In this document: positions 1 to 11,163 of the stretch, piece by piece
Numbering within the stretch: the stretch's first letter is position 1
How the letters are laid out: each line of letters begins with the position of its first letter
DNA from: Leptidea sinapis
Lineage: Eukaryota > Arthropoda > Insecta > Lepidoptera > Pieridae
Length of the DNA: 64,000 nucleotides
NCBI RefSeq assembly: GCF_905404315.1
Contig: NC_066301.1
Span: 2,852,001-2,916,000 of the forward strand
Direction: 5' to 3'
Program-made: the position numbers and the translations under genes
The notes under the pieces: generated by a model
The model's input: the letters and a program-made list of their open reading frames with translations, nothing else
What the model was told of the DNA's origin: nothing
The model's database searches: none

Positions 1-1575
1 GAATGTGTTAAACATATTAGCTATCATTTGACCGTCTGATCCAGTATCATCATCATAGTACATACAGTCTGGAATACAATTACTACTTCGCTTAGATTTT
101 ACAAATGCCCAGAATTTTTTAGAATTGTTATAAATATTATTTTCGGCCTTATCAATAAATAAATCATAGCATTCTGCTTCTAAACGTTTTTTTTCACGGC
201 GTAATTCCGAGAACCTAGCATAGTCACTAGATCTTCCGTATATTTTCCATTTTTTATGAGCTTTCAGTTTTTTCTTAATTAACTTTATTAAAGATCTAGA
301 GTACCACGACGGAAACTTATCATTTTCATGCACTAGTTTTGTAGGGACAATTCGATCTATAATATGGTTAAGTATAAAATAAAATTTTCCTACGGCACAT
401 GTTATATCTTCTGATGAGAGCTCTTCAACCCAGTCAATTTTTGATAATTCATCATTAACTGCATTGTAGTCGGCGTTGTGATAACAACGAACAACACGAG
501 TCGGTGCTCGTAAGTACATGTTATTTTTTTCACTCTCAACTTTCACCACTAAGGATGGATGATGACCGTCTTCTGGCAATGCTAATGGTTTTGTTCTATT
601 GACCACACAAACAGTATTAGATAAAACAAGATCTAATAGTCTATTATTATTGTTGTAAATATTATTATACTGATTAAATCCTGTAAATGTCATAAATGCG
701 AATAGCTGATTAACTAAATTATTATAAGAAGTGTTTACAATGGTAATATGTCCTCCGGGAACATGCAGCCATGTTGCATCCTTAACATTGAAGTCTCCTA
801 ATACTATGAATTTATCATTTGGGAATTTAATTACTAGATCAGATAAATATTCGAAAAATGTAGCTTGAGAGCTACTTTGTTGTGTGTTTTGTGGAAAATA
901 ACAGCAGAAAACCCTTAACTTTTTTCGGGTTGTATACTTTTCCAAAAGTAGGTCCAGAAAAGTAATGTCCGCATCAGGCAAACATGGAGGCACGTAAGAG
1001 TGACGCATGTCTACAGTAACACAACCACGACGTACAGCAATCAGTGTACCCCCACCCATAGTCACTCCTAGACGCTTGTAATCACGATCATTTCGGTATA
1101 CACTATATCGCGAGTCAAAAAATTCTTCATTGAAAAATCCTTCTGACAACCATGTTTCGCTCAAACAAACTATATCATAATTCATATTCAAAAGATTCAA
1201 ATATAATTGTTTTGTTTTGGTGCGTAATCCCCTAACGTTTTGGTAAAATATAGTTAGAGTTAGAGTTAATAAATAGTAATCATAAGTAATAATTCGATCC
1301 AAAATTTGTTCAAACAGTTTCCTACAAATTAAGTTTAAAAACATACACCACAAAATTGTATAGCAATAAATAAAAGCATTTATAATAAATAATAAAATAA
1401 CTAGCTTATAGAAACATTCCCTCGTAGAACCAACCACATTATAAAGCTTGCAAAAACAGCAACTACAATTAAAACTATAATATCTATAAATAATTTTAAA
1501 AGTCATTAATATCAAAGCAAAGACAAACATGTATGAGTTTAGTATGGTAGCACTTATGTGATTTTCTTTAAACAT
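1..1575 (-). CDS. LINE A ORF2, endonuclease domain (partial at window edge)
   Basis: From an ATG at 1575 the minus strand stays open to the window edge, about 525 codons. The first 110 residues are hydrophobic and unlike any domain I know. An APE-like endonuclease follows: YQNVRGL (catalytic Asn) near 1235, CLSETWL (Glu) near 1160, VLGDFN (Asp/Asn) near 800 and EDGHHPS (the terminal His motif) near 570. In this family the enzyme nicks target DNA to prime reverse transcription. After it comes a Lys/Arg-rich linker leading toward the reverse transcriptase. No stop or frameshift is visible, so this ORF is better preserved than its ORF1. The true start may lie downstream of 1575. Host genes with an EEP domain are ruled out by the upstream ORF1 and the linker. 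Confidence 0.85.
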   Translation of the reverse strand, partial: MFKENHISATILNSYMFVFALILMTFKIIYRYYSFNCSCCFCKLYNVVGSTRECFYKLVILLFIINAFIYCYTILWCMFLNLICRKLFEQILDRIITYDYYLLTLTLTIFYQNVRGLRTKTKQLYLNLLNMNYDIVCLSETWLSEGFFNEEFFDSRYSVYRNDRDYKRLGVTMGGGTLIAVRRGCVTVDMRHSYVPPCLPDADITFLDLLLEKYTTRKKLRVFCCYFPQNTQQSSSQATFFEYLSDLVIKFPNDKFIVLGDFNVKDATWLHVPGGHITIVNTSYNNLVNQLFAFMTFTGFNQYNNIYNNNNRLLDLVLSNTVCVVNRTKPLALPEDGHHPSLVVKVESEKNNMYLRAPTRVVRCYHNADYNAVNDELSKIDWVEELSSEDITCAVGKFYFILNHIIDRIVPTKLVHENDKFPSWYSRSLIKLIKKKLKAHKKWKIYGRSSDYARFSELRREKKRLEAECYDLFIDKAENNIYNNSKKFWAFVKSKRSSNCIPDCMYYDDDTGSDGQMIANMFNTF

Positions 1576-1690
1576 TCACTAGAACTTATATGAATAACTG
1601 GTGAGCTGCTAGTTTTCCGAACCATGATCGTACAGTTACGGACCCAGCAGTACATGAAGCCTTTCTCCTTCGCTCTTCGTCTAGCCTCAT

Positions 1691-2598
1691 TTAGAAGAGA
1701 TTTATTATAGGTTGATAGGTGATAGCATATATTGGAGTATTAACACCGGCATGTCCAAGGTCGGAAGCTTTTAAATTTTTTATTTTCCTTAGTGATGAAA
1801 GAAAGTCATCCTTTTTATATCGTGCCTGCATTTTTAATATAATTGGGCGGAGTTTATTTTCTACCGAGTCATTCTTAATTGCCACTCTGGTCACGAAATC
1901 TATGTCCGTATCTGGATTTAAGCACTTTTTGACGCTAAACTTTTAACAATTTGAATTAAGTTTTCGCTTTTTTTGTGTGGGATGCCGTTAATCTGAATAT
2001 TCGAGCGCCGAACCCACTGGTCGTTTCTTAAGATGCCTTCTGATAGTTCATTAATTTTTTGCTTTAAACATTTAATTCCATTTGATAGCTGTTAACTTTA
2101 GAGACCTCTTTATCTAAATCATTTATACGGTCTACGATGGTATTTATGCATGACTCCATAGTAGTAATTTTTGAAGACCATGAACTTACTGTTTCAGAAA
2201 GCTTACGAAATTCATCAGTAAAGAAACATTTAAATGATTCTATTGTAGAATTTAAACTATTAAATCTATCGTCAAAGTAAGCAAACATAGACTTTAAATC
2301 GGTGTTTTGAGCTGAAATAGACTTAAAACTACTCTCAGGAATGGTGTTTGTAATAGGACTTATTATTAAATTACTTCCCTTTTTTTTTTGATTTGCAGTT
2401 ATTACATTTCCACTTAGCTTTATTCATAGGCAGCATCGTTTTGTAATCGATATCTTTTATTCCAAAACATGCGTAATGACACGTTTCCTGGCAGGCCACA
2501 CATTTTATTGTTTCTTCAGGTATCAACGCAATATTACAATTGTTACACAGCATGTTTAATCTATTTTGTAGAATCCGATTGTAGGAATTATGAGTCAC
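1691..2598 (-). pseudogene. LINE A ORF1, zinc finger + coiled coil + FP-like domain, frameshifted
   Basis: Three minus-strand pieces read in order. Piece 2371-2598 begins MTHNSYN and holds a PHD-like finger (CNNC, CVAC, H-Y-A-C, WKCNNC). Piece 2064-2288 is a heptad-rich coiled coil. Piece 1691-2040 carries IQINGIPHKKSENL and, further on, RYKKDDFLSSLR followed by DLGHAGV, the C-terminal pattern shared by insect LINE ORF1s and the baculovirus FP family. ORF1 proteins bind element RNA. The first break sits at a run of T (A on the coding strand) near 2380-2390, a homopolymer frameshift; a second lies near 2060. Otherwise the order is complete, so the gene is recently broken, or the shifts are assembly errors. 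Confidence 0.75.
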
Positions 2599-2619
2599 TC
2601 AGGCGAATACTTTGTATCA

Positions 2620-3685
2620 CTCACTAAACCTGTTCGTCGATGAATTTAATGTGCAAAATATTGTTATTTTAGCGAGTCACTGTAACTAATGCAAATATTT
2701 AAATGTTATTTGATAGATATGATCATAAAAATTGATATGACTAAAAATTCACTCCTGATAAACCACTTAAAACACTGTTACTGCACTGTTAATACATTTA
2801 TTTTTATTTATTAATTTATTAACCCACCAACACGATGACATACAAAAAAATACAGTGTTTTCATTCTATATAAAAAAATATTGACTGTATGCAAGCCAAT
2901 TACAGGTGTGTACATCTTGCTCTATACATAAGACGGTATCAAGTATAATACAATGATATATATATTATATTTTTACAAAAAAAACTGTAGTATTAGTAGT
3001 ATTAGTACAAGATAGTGCTTATAAAGATAAATAATTATCAATAATTACAGAGATGTGCGGTAAGGTTTTTCTTAGTTTTAAAATTGAGTCGAAAAAGTTA
3101 TCCATTTAAAATCCAATTATAAATTTTCAATCATGCAAACAAAAGATAAATTTATGCAAGCATGCATGATTATTTAAAAGGAAATTTTTATATTAAATTA
3201 AATAATAAGAATGCCTAGGAAGTGAACGTACCACTAATACATATACGAAACTCAGGATCTATTGAGTTGAAATTAACGTCATTATTTCTTTTTTGTACAT
3301 TTTTCACAAAGCAAAGTTAGCGGTTCCGACCAGGGTATAATAGATTGTAGGCACGAGTTAGGAACACATATTATTAGAAAAATTAAAAAAAAAACAATCT
3401 TAATAATCTATGGGGTACTTTCAGATAAGAGTACCTAATAACAATGAAATATGTGATCCTTCGACAAAAAGGTTTTCTAATAAAATTACGGCAGTTGGAT
3501 GACATCCCCTGCTTACAGTATCCTGATAATATTATGGGGTTTGGAAACATCCAATACTAACAACGTAATATATCTCTCAGGTAATCACTCGTCTGGAACC
3601 TTTTATCGAATGAATGTTTCATATATCTTTTTCTCCATTAGTTATTTAGATTAATAAGACTGGATATAAGTACTGTTAATTAAAA
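2620..3685. other. AT-rich stretch without recognised gene
   Basis: Short A and T runs and scattered stops in all frames. I recognise no coding, RNA or repeat signature apart from low-complexity TTTATT tracts near 2800. Confidence 0.6.
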
Positions 3686-3689
3686 AGTA

Positions 3690-3960
3690 AAATATATTTA
3701 TGAAGTGAAAACTTGTTTAGCGGCATTGAGAACTTTCCTTGGGATGGGTAAGATGTAACTCACGACAGGACACGTGGCCTGATCGAAAATTGCTAAGACA
3801 GTCGTTAAAATTAAAGATGAAAGTTGATTTTTCTGCGAGATTAACTTTTTAATGTAAAAGGATTGTAATAGCTCTGAAGTGTTAATTTCTTAAGTCATAT
3901 AAATTGTCATTTTTGTGTAGGATAGTGTAATACAATACGATAATTGAATTTCACCACATA
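3690..3960 (+). repeat. Interspersed repeat, copy 1 of an inverted pair
   Basis: Carries AGCGGCATTGAGAACTTTC, CAGGACACGTG-CCTGATCGAAA and AAGACAGTCGTT in the same order as the reverse complement of 5560-5845. The copies are diverged and about 1.7 kb apart in opposite orientation. It looks like a dispersed lepidopteran repeat; class unknown. Confidence 0.6.
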
Positions 3961-4047
3961 ATAGCATTTATGTGTTAAAATTCAATATCAGGTGGTGCAG
4001 TAGTAGTAGATACTTCTTTCTATACAGATAATTAAAGCAATGTCTAA

Positions 4048-4093
4048 TTGTAATGGGCAGGGCGTATCAACAACCATTAGCTGATCGTCCATA
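4048..4093 (+). repeat. Family Z repeat, 3' scrap
   Basis: Matches the last ~45 bp of the family Z repeat (TAATGGGCAGGGCGTATCAA, then CAGCTGAACGTCC-like sequence); full copies lie at 33247-33548, 61128-61395 and 62003-62290. Confidence 0.5.
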
Positions 4094-4390
4094 TAAAATG
4101 AAGATTCAAAGACGCTTAGTTAAAGACTATTCGATTAAGTTTATTTGTCTTTGAGTTTACTTGGGCCGTGAAGTTAATTTGTAACATAAAATACGTCTGT
4201 AGAAGCACTCAACAGGTAGTATTTTAACTTTAATTAATGAAATGAAACAAATTTATTTCTTGCTGACGTACGTGTAATTGAACAAGAACGCCATAACACT
4301 AAACGCTTACAAAAATGCATTAAACATGTAAATATAAGCTTTGCTGGTTTAAAGCTGCAGGCGTCGACATATCCCCACCCGTGGGAAAAC

Positions 4391-4657
4391 CTATTTCCCA
4401 CCACCTTCAGCATCCTCAGTGCAGATTGGTAGTGGACAGATCTTGGTGACAGCACGGCGGAGTATCCCGTTGGAACATTTAACATCTGCGACCCTTGTCA
4501 CTCCATCAGATCCTGGGTGAACTCCCACAACGCGACCAAGGCGCCATTTCAATGGTGGTAGATGATCATCCTTTACCACTACTAATGATCCCATTGTCAA
4601 CTCACTTTTCGTCAACTGCCATTTAGATCTTGTCTGTATAATATATACAAATATCAT
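4391..4657 (-). pseudogene. BEL/Pao retrotransposon polyprotein, C-terminal scrap
   Basis: The minus strand encodes 88 residues containing GSLVVVKDDHLPPLKWRLG, VVGVHPGSDGVTRV and RRAVTKICPLP. This is the small C-terminal domain that follows integrase in BEL/Pao polyproteins (the DUF5641 pattern G-x-L-V-x-x-x-D-D-x-x-P-P-x-x-W). The first dozen residues look like unrelated sequence. No integrase core, reverse transcriptase or clear LTR is present nearby, so this is an isolated decayed fragment. The domain's function is unknown; position in the polyprotein is the reason for the name. Confidence 0.75.
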
Positions 4658-4659
4658 TA

Positions 4660-5395
4660 TAAATTATTGCCTTTAAAGACGTGTGATGTTAACTGAACCA
4701 AACTGTTTCTAATATTAAAATATAATCAAATTACCAATTCGTTCACAGACGAAGTGAATATCAGAATGTTTTTTAGAATATTGTACGCATTATCGTCATC
4801 TTCAGACACCTCACGTACAAAGGATATCTACTCGATTACTAACACCTGACTCGGTTGTTCGTGCTGCACACTTGAAAGCACCGCAAATCTCTCGAATAAC
4901 AACCTCACGTAATAATCAATGCTTACACAATTTTTTTGTAACAATAATTAACGATAAATATATTTGATTTTATAATCAAAATTAATTCTATTAAAAATTT
5001 AGGGTACCTAATACAAAGCATGCATTTATATTCAAATAATATAGCAGTTATGTATTGCGTAAAGGTTAATGACCATATGATGTTATTATGTATGTTAGTA
5101 GTTAAGTTATATTTTGTTAAAGTGGTGTCAAAACGTGTAATAAATAAAAAGACTGAATTAATTATCTACTTAACATCAGGTGACCAGACCCAACAACAAT
5201 CATTAAAATGTTATCTATTTGTGAAAATGGCCTTTTAATTGTACCTTTCAGAAAGTTTCACACTTAGCACGAGCGTTTACTGTTAAACAAAGGAATTTCA
5301 TTACTTTTATTGCACTTGATGTTACTTTGTAGAAATAAAGTAGAATATAATGCAGCAGATATATAATTCCTTTTCAGTCCATTCTAATATCAGTG
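4660..5395. other. AT-rich stretch without recognised gene
   Basis: Nothing recognised. A 72-codon open frame at 5020-5238 is AT-rich with no domain signature and is treated as chance. Confidence 0.5.
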
Positions 5396-5399
5396 TAAA

Positions 5400-5845
5400 T
5401 ATATTATTTAGCAAAAATACGGGTTGCACTCCGGGAGTGCCGGCAGAAGTGAAAACTTGAAGATTAAGGTTGTGCATTTTATAATATTTTGGAATGGTAA
5501 GGGAATAATTTTGCAGAAATTTCTTGATATATCAGTATAAAAGTACTAGCATTTATTTGTTTGAATACCATATTCATTTATTGCGCTATAGTACGCAAAA
5601 ATTACAATTTAAATTACATAAAATATTTGCATTTCAGATCTATTACAATTATTTTACATTAAAAAGTTTATCTCTATCTAAAGTTTATCTCTCAGATAAT
5701 TCATCCATAATTTCAACGACTGTCTTACGAAGTTTCGATCAGGTCACGTGTCCTGACGCGAGTTTAATATTTAATACCTATCCCAAGAAAGTAATCAACG
5801 CCGCTAAAGAAGTCTCCACTTCAAAATAAGCTACATTTCGATTGT
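5400..5845 (-). repeat. Interspersed repeat, copy 2 of an inverted pair
   Basis: Minus-strand copy of the repeat at 3690-3960, longer here. It includes a distinctive block near 5425 (CTCCGGGAGTGCCGGCAGAA) not seen in copy 1. The 101-codon open frame 5524-5829 lies inside it and has no recognisable domain. Confidence 0.6.
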
Positions 5846-5849
5846 TTAT

Positions 5850-6875
5850 TGACTGACATGGTATTGATATATTTTTCCATTGTAATATAAATATTTTTTT
5901 TTTATTTATCAGATTTAATTTCGGTTTCAATGATTTAAAAACATACTTGAATGTTTTTTTTTTATTATATAGTAGAAGGTAATCAAATTGTTTCCGCCAA
6001 ACTTGATGGCGAGATAGTGCTCAAAATTGATTAGTTGATCTGTTAACAAGCGCTACCAACATCATGGACTGATGTAAGATAACCCAATTAATAATTATAT
6101 TTCTTTAACTACTGTTACTCATTACTGTGTTGTTTATGTTATTTAATATAATTAGATCACTATGATTAGAACTAACTATAATAGCTAATATTCAGATCTT
6201 TAGTTAACTTGATTCGGGTAAGTTAGTTGGCACTACAGCAGTGTCAACTAACAGTTGGTAGCATCATCACGGTAGGCGATCGTGCCCTATATACCTAGGC
6301 TAGAGCGCTATGTTATTAAGTTATTTAGAGAGTATTCATTATTATGAATTTTAAGGCGAAACTCGGCCCTAATTGTGATTGTCAGTAATTCTAAATGGAA
6401 ACTGTAGAATATTTATGTGCGTTTAAATTACCAACCCCTTCAACGCAATGCCCATTTAAAAGAAATATATATGTACGTAAATTATACGTTATGTTACTTA
6501 CAGTCATTCATAAGTTAAGTTGGAAAGATATAATTTGTATAAATAGATATTATTATTATTTTGATGAGGGAACTTTCAATGGTATCTCTTGTATAGTATC
6601 TTGTGTTAAGAGTTATTATATAATACCGATGAATGTAAACGAAGCTTAGGTTATACTTTATTTTGATTTAAACCCAGGGGAAATCAAATCTTAGATCATG
6701 TATACGACGTCTAGATAGACTATGACAGCTGTGAAAACGTCGAAAAGAATTGAGTTAAGACCTAACCCACAGTAGACACATCTATATTGAGCAATGCACG
6801 CACACTGACACAAAGTGTCATACAAATCGCGAGTGTAAGACGTAGCTTGTCATGCACACTAATCTTATATATCCC
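5850..6875. other. AT-rich stretch with one small hairpin
   Basis: No gene recognised. A 12-bp imperfect hairpin (GTTAGTTGGCAC / GTGTCAACTAAC, 7-nt loop) lies at about 6222-6252. Confidence 0.4.
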
Positions 6876-6878
6876 ACG

Positions 6879-6977
6879 AGATGGACCGACGATCTGGTCA
6901 AGATCGCCGGAGTAGGTTGGATGAGAGCAGCGCAGGGCCGATCGTCATGGCAATCATTGGGGAACTATTTTAGCTAC
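6879..6977 (+). pseudogene. RTE-like LINE ORF2, extreme C-terminal scrap
   Basis: One frame reads RWTDDLVKIAGVGWMRAAQ then RSSWQSLGNYF. This is the terminal R-W-x-D-D...A-x-x-R-x-x-W motif that closes RTE-group reverse transcriptases in insects; the equivalent regions of the two larger RTE copies are near 14970-15060 and 20920-21010. Nothing upstream continues the ORF, so this is a 3'-end remnant about 33 codons long. Confidence 0.7.
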
Positions 6978-6979
6978 GG

Positions 6980-8125
6980 ACCCATTCTAATCTAATTATG
7001 TATTTCTATAACACAGAAAAAGAAATACTAAACTAATTTAAACAAAGTAGGGATTCCTCAAGTTACGAGTATTATAAGTAGGAAATTACCTCAGTTTTAA
7101 AAAAAAATTAAAATGTTGTTAGTAAAGTTGGTAAAGTCTTGCTGTTAAGGTGACAGTTAGAGTGAGGGCACACTAATTGCTGGGCAGAATGTGTCGAGGT
7201 CACCACAAATTGGAGTACGGGCGAGGTTTTCCTAAAACGTCGCGAATGTTTTTCTTTACATAGCATTTTACACTTGCCATTTGAATAACTCACAGTAAAA
7301 TTAAAGGCCTCATTCAAAATCTTATTAAAGAAAGATAATTATGTAGGAATTATGTACGTCACCAGTCATAAGCAATAATATAATAATATTAGCTTACTCG
7401 ACCGACGTTGTACTGTACATAATAAATAAAAGACTGAATGAATTTGTCAATATATATTTTTATAACATCAAGAATTATTTCTTAGAATTGAATTCTTAGA
7501 AACTGCGAAAACGTGCGTCAATAAATTATCTCATTGAAATATTTGTCTATACAGAACAAATATTGGAAATAAAAATAATTATGGGTCCCAAATCGAAATA
7601 AAAACTATCTTATCTCTCAAGTTAGACTATACTGCAATCCATGAAGTAGTCCCCAATAAAATCCGTTCATTAGTTTAGGAGTTCACTGAAAACAAACATC
7701 AGGACACTGGATAGATTATAAAATACAGATTAAATATATTAAAAATTTAATATATTATTGCTGTGACATCGTGGCACGTATAATTCCTACACAATAGACA
7801 CAAATAACTGTAAGTTTCAATGTATTCTGTTTATCACCAAACAATTCTAATGGTAGCCTAGGTTTTTCTAAGTTTCTTACTTCAGTGGCTGCGGGTATTA
7901 ATTATCCTTTTTATACTAATAACTAATACATTTTAGTATCACTGTGTTGAAGTTTCATCATAATGCTTAATATTATATATATAATACATAATCTAGGAGA
8001 TAAGATCAAAAGGGTTTTTTATAACAATTAACAAATTTTAATACCACCTACTAAAAATTCACAAACAAGCTAACTATACAATTTGTTTTTTTCGAGAGGA
8101 GGAAAATACATTTACGTATTGAAGA
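6980..8125. other. AT-rich stretch, includes a dispersed repeat at about 7545-7720
   Basis: No gene recognised. About 7545-7720 (GTCCCAAATCGAAATAAAAA, TATCTTATCTCTCAAGTTAG) resembles 57555-57740, a diverged second copy of the same short repeat in the same orientation. Confidence 0.45.
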
Positions 8126-8126
8126 A

Positions 8127-8158
8127 TTTACACCCGAGCCCGGCGGCTCGGGTGTAAA
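8127..8158. repeat. Perfect GC-rich palindrome (14-bp arms, 4-nt loop)
   Basis: TTTACACCCGAGCC, loop CGGC, then GGCTCGGGTGTAAA: a perfect inverted repeat in an otherwise AT-rich area. It opens a GC-rich block to about 8325 that reads on the minus strand AGCCTAGTGAGCAGG and GAGGTTCGAGCCTCC, resembling Pol III A and B boxes with too short a gap. It may be the remains of a tRNA-derived SINE. Confidence 0.7.
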
Positions 8159-8669
8159 CAACCCCTACCGACTAAAAACCACCTCTGTGCTGATAGCCCT
8201 AAGAGCTTCTATAGCTAAGCCGGGCGGGGGCCTTGGAGGTCGAAAATGTAGCTCACAGGCGTGGGGTGTCTTAGGAGGCTCGAACCTCGGATCGCCTGCT
8301 CACTAGGCTGGATGACTTTACAAGAAACAAACTTTAAGGTTTTAATAATGTATAACAAAGAATGACACAATGGTTAATATTGGAACTGTAAATGGACAGA
8401 GTAACGCCCCAACTCGTTAACGGTTGCAGTGGAAATGGTTCGAGGCTAGGAAGACCTTGCCTTTTATATATATCTTCACCCTGTTCACCTGTCACTGTAA
8501 AGAATATATAAACGTAGTGTATTTAAGTAAATACAGCTTATAAAAGCGGCAATTTCAAAGTCGGCGAGTAGATTTCTGGGCATTGATGACTGCTGCGCTT
8601 GGTAACTTCAACCAGCTGACCATCTCACTGCTGAATACTGGCCTACACGGCAAAAACAAAATAAATTTT

Positions 8670-8685
8670 AAATAAAATAATTTGA
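8670..8685 (-). terminator. Pol III terminator of the tRNA-iMet gene
   Basis: On the minus strand a TTTT run (8674-8677) and further T-rich sequence follow the mature tRNA end, as expected for RNA polymerase III termination. Confidence 0.7.
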
Positions 8686-8757
8686 TAGCAGAGCGTGGTT
8701 TCGATCCACGGACCTCTGGGTTATGGGCCCAGCACGCTTCCACTGCGCCACTCTGCT
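8686..8757 (-). tRNA. Initiator tRNA-Met (anticodon CAT)
   Basis: The 72-nt minus-strand sequence folds as a complete cloverleaf. The acceptor stem is AGCAGAG/CTCTGCT with discriminator A. The anticodon loop region reads GGGCCCATAACCC, with anticodon CAT. Eukaryotic initiator features are present: the A1:U72 pair, three G:C pairs (GGG/CCC) at the base of the anticodon stem, and GATCGAAA in the T loop instead of TTCG. The A box lies in TGGCGCAGTGG and the B box in GGATCGAAACC. No intron. A TTTT tract follows 9 nt downstream. It should start translation in the cytoplasm and looks intact. It is the only confident host gene in the window. Confidence 0.96.
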
Positions 8758-8759
8758 TA

Positions 8760-9265
8760 TAATTATAAATATGAAAATATAGTATTAGTTCAATTAATAC
8801 GTTGGCAATATATATGAATTATATACATTTTGCCTACGTGCTGTTGAGTTTTAATTAAATTACATTAAACATAAAAATCAACCTGAAAGAAATAAAAAAG
8901 TCAATTAACTTTGAAAACATTTTTCACACATTACTCGGCCGTGAGTTTTTTCGTAAAATGTTAATTGAAGCGTGAATTCGTTTGACTAATTAACACGGGA
9001 ACATTTTCAATCACAATATTCGTGTGTTGCAGTTTTAACCTTACTGAAACGTGAATGCGATGAAAAGTTTATGATTGGTAAACCTTCGCAGTTCAGGTTT
9101 TCCGCTTACTAACAACAAGTAACTACGTTTCACGTTGAAGTTGGTTTGTTGAAAAGCGATTTACTTCAGAAATTTGATGGTGCATTAAGATTAACTATGA
9201 AATAGTCTACACATGGGTCCTTATGATTTTTGATAGATAATTCATTTAGTTTATAACGAATAGGA
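8760..9265. other. AT-rich stretch upstream of the tRNA gene
   Basis: This lies 5' of the minus-strand tRNA. I see no gene or clear upstream Pol III element. Confidence 0.4.
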
Positions 9266-9269
9266 TTTT

Positions 9270-9690
9270 TAATTTAATTATTTTATTTATTTTAATTTAT
9301 TTTGGCAGCAAAGAGTCATGTACAAAAACATTTCTTACTCTAAGTCTTAATGGATAAGGAACTTGAATGCCCACAAATTATGTAAATATTCAGGAAGTAT
9401 TAGGAAATTAACAATAACACAACGCAAATACATAAAGAAAACAACAAAGAGAAAAAAACAAACATTAATTGCTTGTTGTAAACAAATAGTTAATTAATGA
9501 ATTTAAAGGTTCTTATATTAGTTGTAAAGTGATCCAACTGAGACATTTGATTATTGTATAGTTTCAAACGGCGGTGAAAGAAAGCATTTTTAGCAAAATT
9601 AGATTTAATTCTTTTGACAGCGAATAAATTGTTAGTTCTACGGACACATTTAGTCGGGACTCTGAGTTTCATCTCTATTATATCGAAAAG
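9270..9690 (-). pseudogene. LINE ORF2 C-terminus and 3' UTR scrap
   Basis: Minus-strand 9490-9672 encodes LRVPTKCVRRTNNLFAVK and then FFHRRLKLYNNQM, the basic tail (R-V-P...T-R-x-x-x...Y-N) closing Jockey-like ORF2 proteins. A 3' UTR follows that includes CATGACTCTTTGCTGCC and ends in AAATAAATTAAAATAAAT. The fragment is 5'-truncated and lacks reverse transcriptase motifs. Confidence 0.55.
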
Positions 9691-11159
9691 AAAAATTAAG
9701 AGGATGAAAGAAGCGATTGTGGTTGAAGTTTTGGTAGTTAATAATTGTAATAGTCAAATTAAAAGTCAAAGTTCTTTATTTTCCAGAAACACTTAGAAGT
9801 TTTAACTAATACAAGAGTAGATGTACATGTTTCGTCTTGACAGACATGCAAATATTCCAGTGGTTTCGTTTTATTTATTACTACAAACAAACACAAATCA
9901 ATAATTACTGCCAGACTTAATTCTTACCAATGTAAAGCCATACCTAAAAGACCCTACTTACGTAGACGACGTAGATGAAAAGAAAAGAGTGACTTCTAGT
10001 TTTATTTTTACAGGCATGACATTTCTTAATGATGTTCGCTATGTTGAATATTGTTTAAAATTAAAGATAACATTCTTCAAAAGTTTCTTCTGTCATTTTA
10101 TTTGTCCCAATCTTTATTCAAAAGCATCTTCTGATTTCAGTTGTTTCAAAAGCATCGTTAAAGAACGTTAAAAACAAAGATCCTAAAAATTCGGAAGAGC
10201 CGAACACTTGCTTAAAGCCAACCACTGGATCGAGCTGCATAACCCACGTGTGATTTCTGCTGAACGCCAATATACCCCATGACTTGTTAGAGGTTATTAA
10301 AATAGGAAGGATGGATTTAGGCTAAAGCAAACATGAAATCCCGTGGTCTCTCTCTGCAGGACAAATGCAAAAAAAAGACCTGAAAGTATAGACGTCGTCA
10401 GTAGTGTGTGTCGTGAATTAGGGAATCAAAGACCAAAACGAATTAGGTGCCAAGTGGACAGATTGATGTACTATTAGTGTCAAGTGTCAAAGTGTCAAGA
10501 TTTTCTCGCCGCAACCACAGTACCACCACGACCACGATTCATGCGATTGGATAAAAATATCGGCATCAAATTAATATAATATATTAGATCGTGAGTACCC
10601 GTCATAATAATTACAACATCTTATCATAATAACTCATTAAAAGCTCGACTTCAGCAAACTACAATTACCGGTAATGTTAGACCTAGTCGTGAGTGAAGTC
10701 TACTGTTGCGTAATGTGATAAGCACTGAGCGTCTGCTACGTTATTCTCGGTACAGTGCACTGAAATTTCATCCCACTCGCCGCGCGGGGGGGGGGGGCAC
10801 GTGTTCCAAAACACTACGTGGATGACTGTATCAAAATTTGTAAACCCACTCTCCATCGGCGATGATCGTTACTTGTATGATCACCTGTCATCGGCAAGTT
10901 TATCGTTGATCATCGTGTAAGCATCCACGCGATCGTCCGTCATCATTTATTGAGCGGCAGTCCTTCAAGGTGGATGTGGAGTTTATAGCTGCTGCTACCA
11001 TTCATTAAATTTCAGTATACAATATTTATGTATGGTTCCATATTTCTGGGTAGTTCTGATAATAAATAATTAATAATTTATAAAATAATTTATAATAAAT
11101 CAGATACTAAATAATTTTAAGTTACTTTTACTTTTGATAAATAATTTTGAGGTAATACA
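9690..11159. other. Intergenic stretch without recognised gene
   Basis: No coding or RNA gene recognised. There is an uninterrupted run of 12 G at 10786-10797, and repeated TGATCATCG-like words around 10860-10950. The last 150 bp before the Gypsy LTR are very AT-rich. Confidence 0.5.
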
Positions 11160-11163
11160 GTAA

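Larger units (their letters stand above)
1..2620 (-). mobile_element. LINE A, Jockey/CR1-like non-LTR retrotransposon, 5' part
   Basis: The minus strand reads ORF1 (zinc finger, coiled coil, nucleic-acid-binding domain) followed by an apurinic-type endonuclease, the order of an insect LINE. The element runs off the left edge, so its reverse transcriptase lies outside the window. The 5' end is set near 2620, just upstream of the ORF1 start; no target duplication can be checked. Confidence 0.85.

Noticed and set aside
5020..5238. 72-codon open frame
   Set aside because: AT-rich composition, no domain and no neighbours; expected by chance.
7108..7317. 69-codon minus-strand frame with several Cys and His residues
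   Set aside because: The spacing does not fit any zinc-finger pattern I know.
8555..8743. 62-codon minus-strand open frame
   Set aside because: It reads through the initiator tRNA gene (8686-8757) on the same strand; the conserved RNA explains the sequence.
10786..10797. 12-G run as a possible regulatory quadruplex
   Set aside because: A single homopolymer run without neighbouring G-tracts; more likely a slippage tract or an assembly problem.
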